From: Bacteroidota bacterium
GTDB lineage: Bacteria; Bacteroidota; Rhodothermia; Rhodothermales; UBA10348
DNA length: 6,351 nt
NCBI GenBank assembly: GCA_004356265.1
Contig: SMXK01000090.1
Coordinates: 1 to 6,351, forward strand
Reading direction: 5' to 3'
Below are positions 6,228 to 6,351 of this stretch, one piece after another (position 1 is the stretch's first letter; every line of letters starts with the position of its first letter). The position numbers and the translations under genes were made by a program. The notes under the pieces are model-generated. The model was not told the origin of the DNA, searched no databases, and saw nothing but the letters and a program-made list of their open reading frames with translations.

Positions 6228-6351
6228 ATGAAACGACTTACAGCCTCAATTTTCTGCCTTTTGGTAGTGGCCGGGTGTCAACGTGAAACGCCCGACCAAT
6301 TTGATATAGACGGTATCCGTGATCCGGCTGCTGAAGCCGATTCCACAGCGG
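6228..6351 (+). CDS. Predicted lipoprotein, N-terminal part, cut by window edge
   Basis: Only 41 codons are visible before the right edge. The product begins MKRLTASIFCLLVVAGCQRE: two basic residues, a hydrophobic core and a good lipobox VAGC with Cys17 as the lipidated residue, followed by Gln rather than Asp. A polar, Asp/Glu/Ala-rich stretch follows, typical of a flexible tether. It is therefore exported and anchored, probably in the outer membrane; its function cannot be told from this fragment. The start is the ATG at 6228, with an AT-rich leader (AAAAAATCAAAATTCC) and no Shine-Dalgarno sequence. It is divergent from the FxsA gene. Confidence 0.85.
   Translation, partial: MKRLTASIFCLLVVAGCQRETPDQFDIDGIRDPAAEADSTA

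Overview
This window looks like a piece of a chromosome from a Gram-negative bacterium of the Bacteroidota/Rhodothermota/Balneolota kind. The reasons are a run of outer-membrane barrel proteins with signal peptides, a lipoprotein, no convincing Shine-Dalgarno sequence in front of any gene, likely TTG starts, and elements resembling the TAnnTTTG promoter box of that group. The lineage is an inference; no rRNA or other marker gene is present.

Positions 1-4513 hold one minus-strand block concerned with the outer membrane. In order of transcription it contains: (a) an Omp85/BamA-superfamily barrel with a signal peptide but no POTRA domain (4513-3380); (b) a second Omp85 protein with one POTRA domain and a possible lipid-anchored N-terminus (3346-1997), starting 33 bases downstream; (c) the frame-shifted remains of a beta-propeller (SBBP-like) repeat gene (about 2035-1539), into which the Omp85 gene reads 12 codons; (d) a predicted outer-membrane protein of unknown family (1408-389); and (e) a tandem paralogue of it, cut by the window edge (332-1). 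Products a, b, d and e could act together at the outer membrane, the Omp85 pair on insertion or transport and the paralogous barrels as clients or partners. Only gene order supports this.

Positions 4514-4671 are a divergent intergenic region. Positions 4672-5472 (+) encode a cytoplasmic protein made of two TerB-like halves with an exact 136-residue period. It converges on a minus-strand FxsA-family membrane protein gene (6048-5521). A 179-base divergent intergenic region separates FxsA from the start of a plus-strand lipoprotein gene (6228 to the edge).

The only gene-free stretch over 300 bases is 1409-1996. It holds most of the propeller remnant and a promoter-like TATATTTG just upstream of the 1408 start. 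No RNA gene, CRISPR array, insertion sequence or origin was seen.
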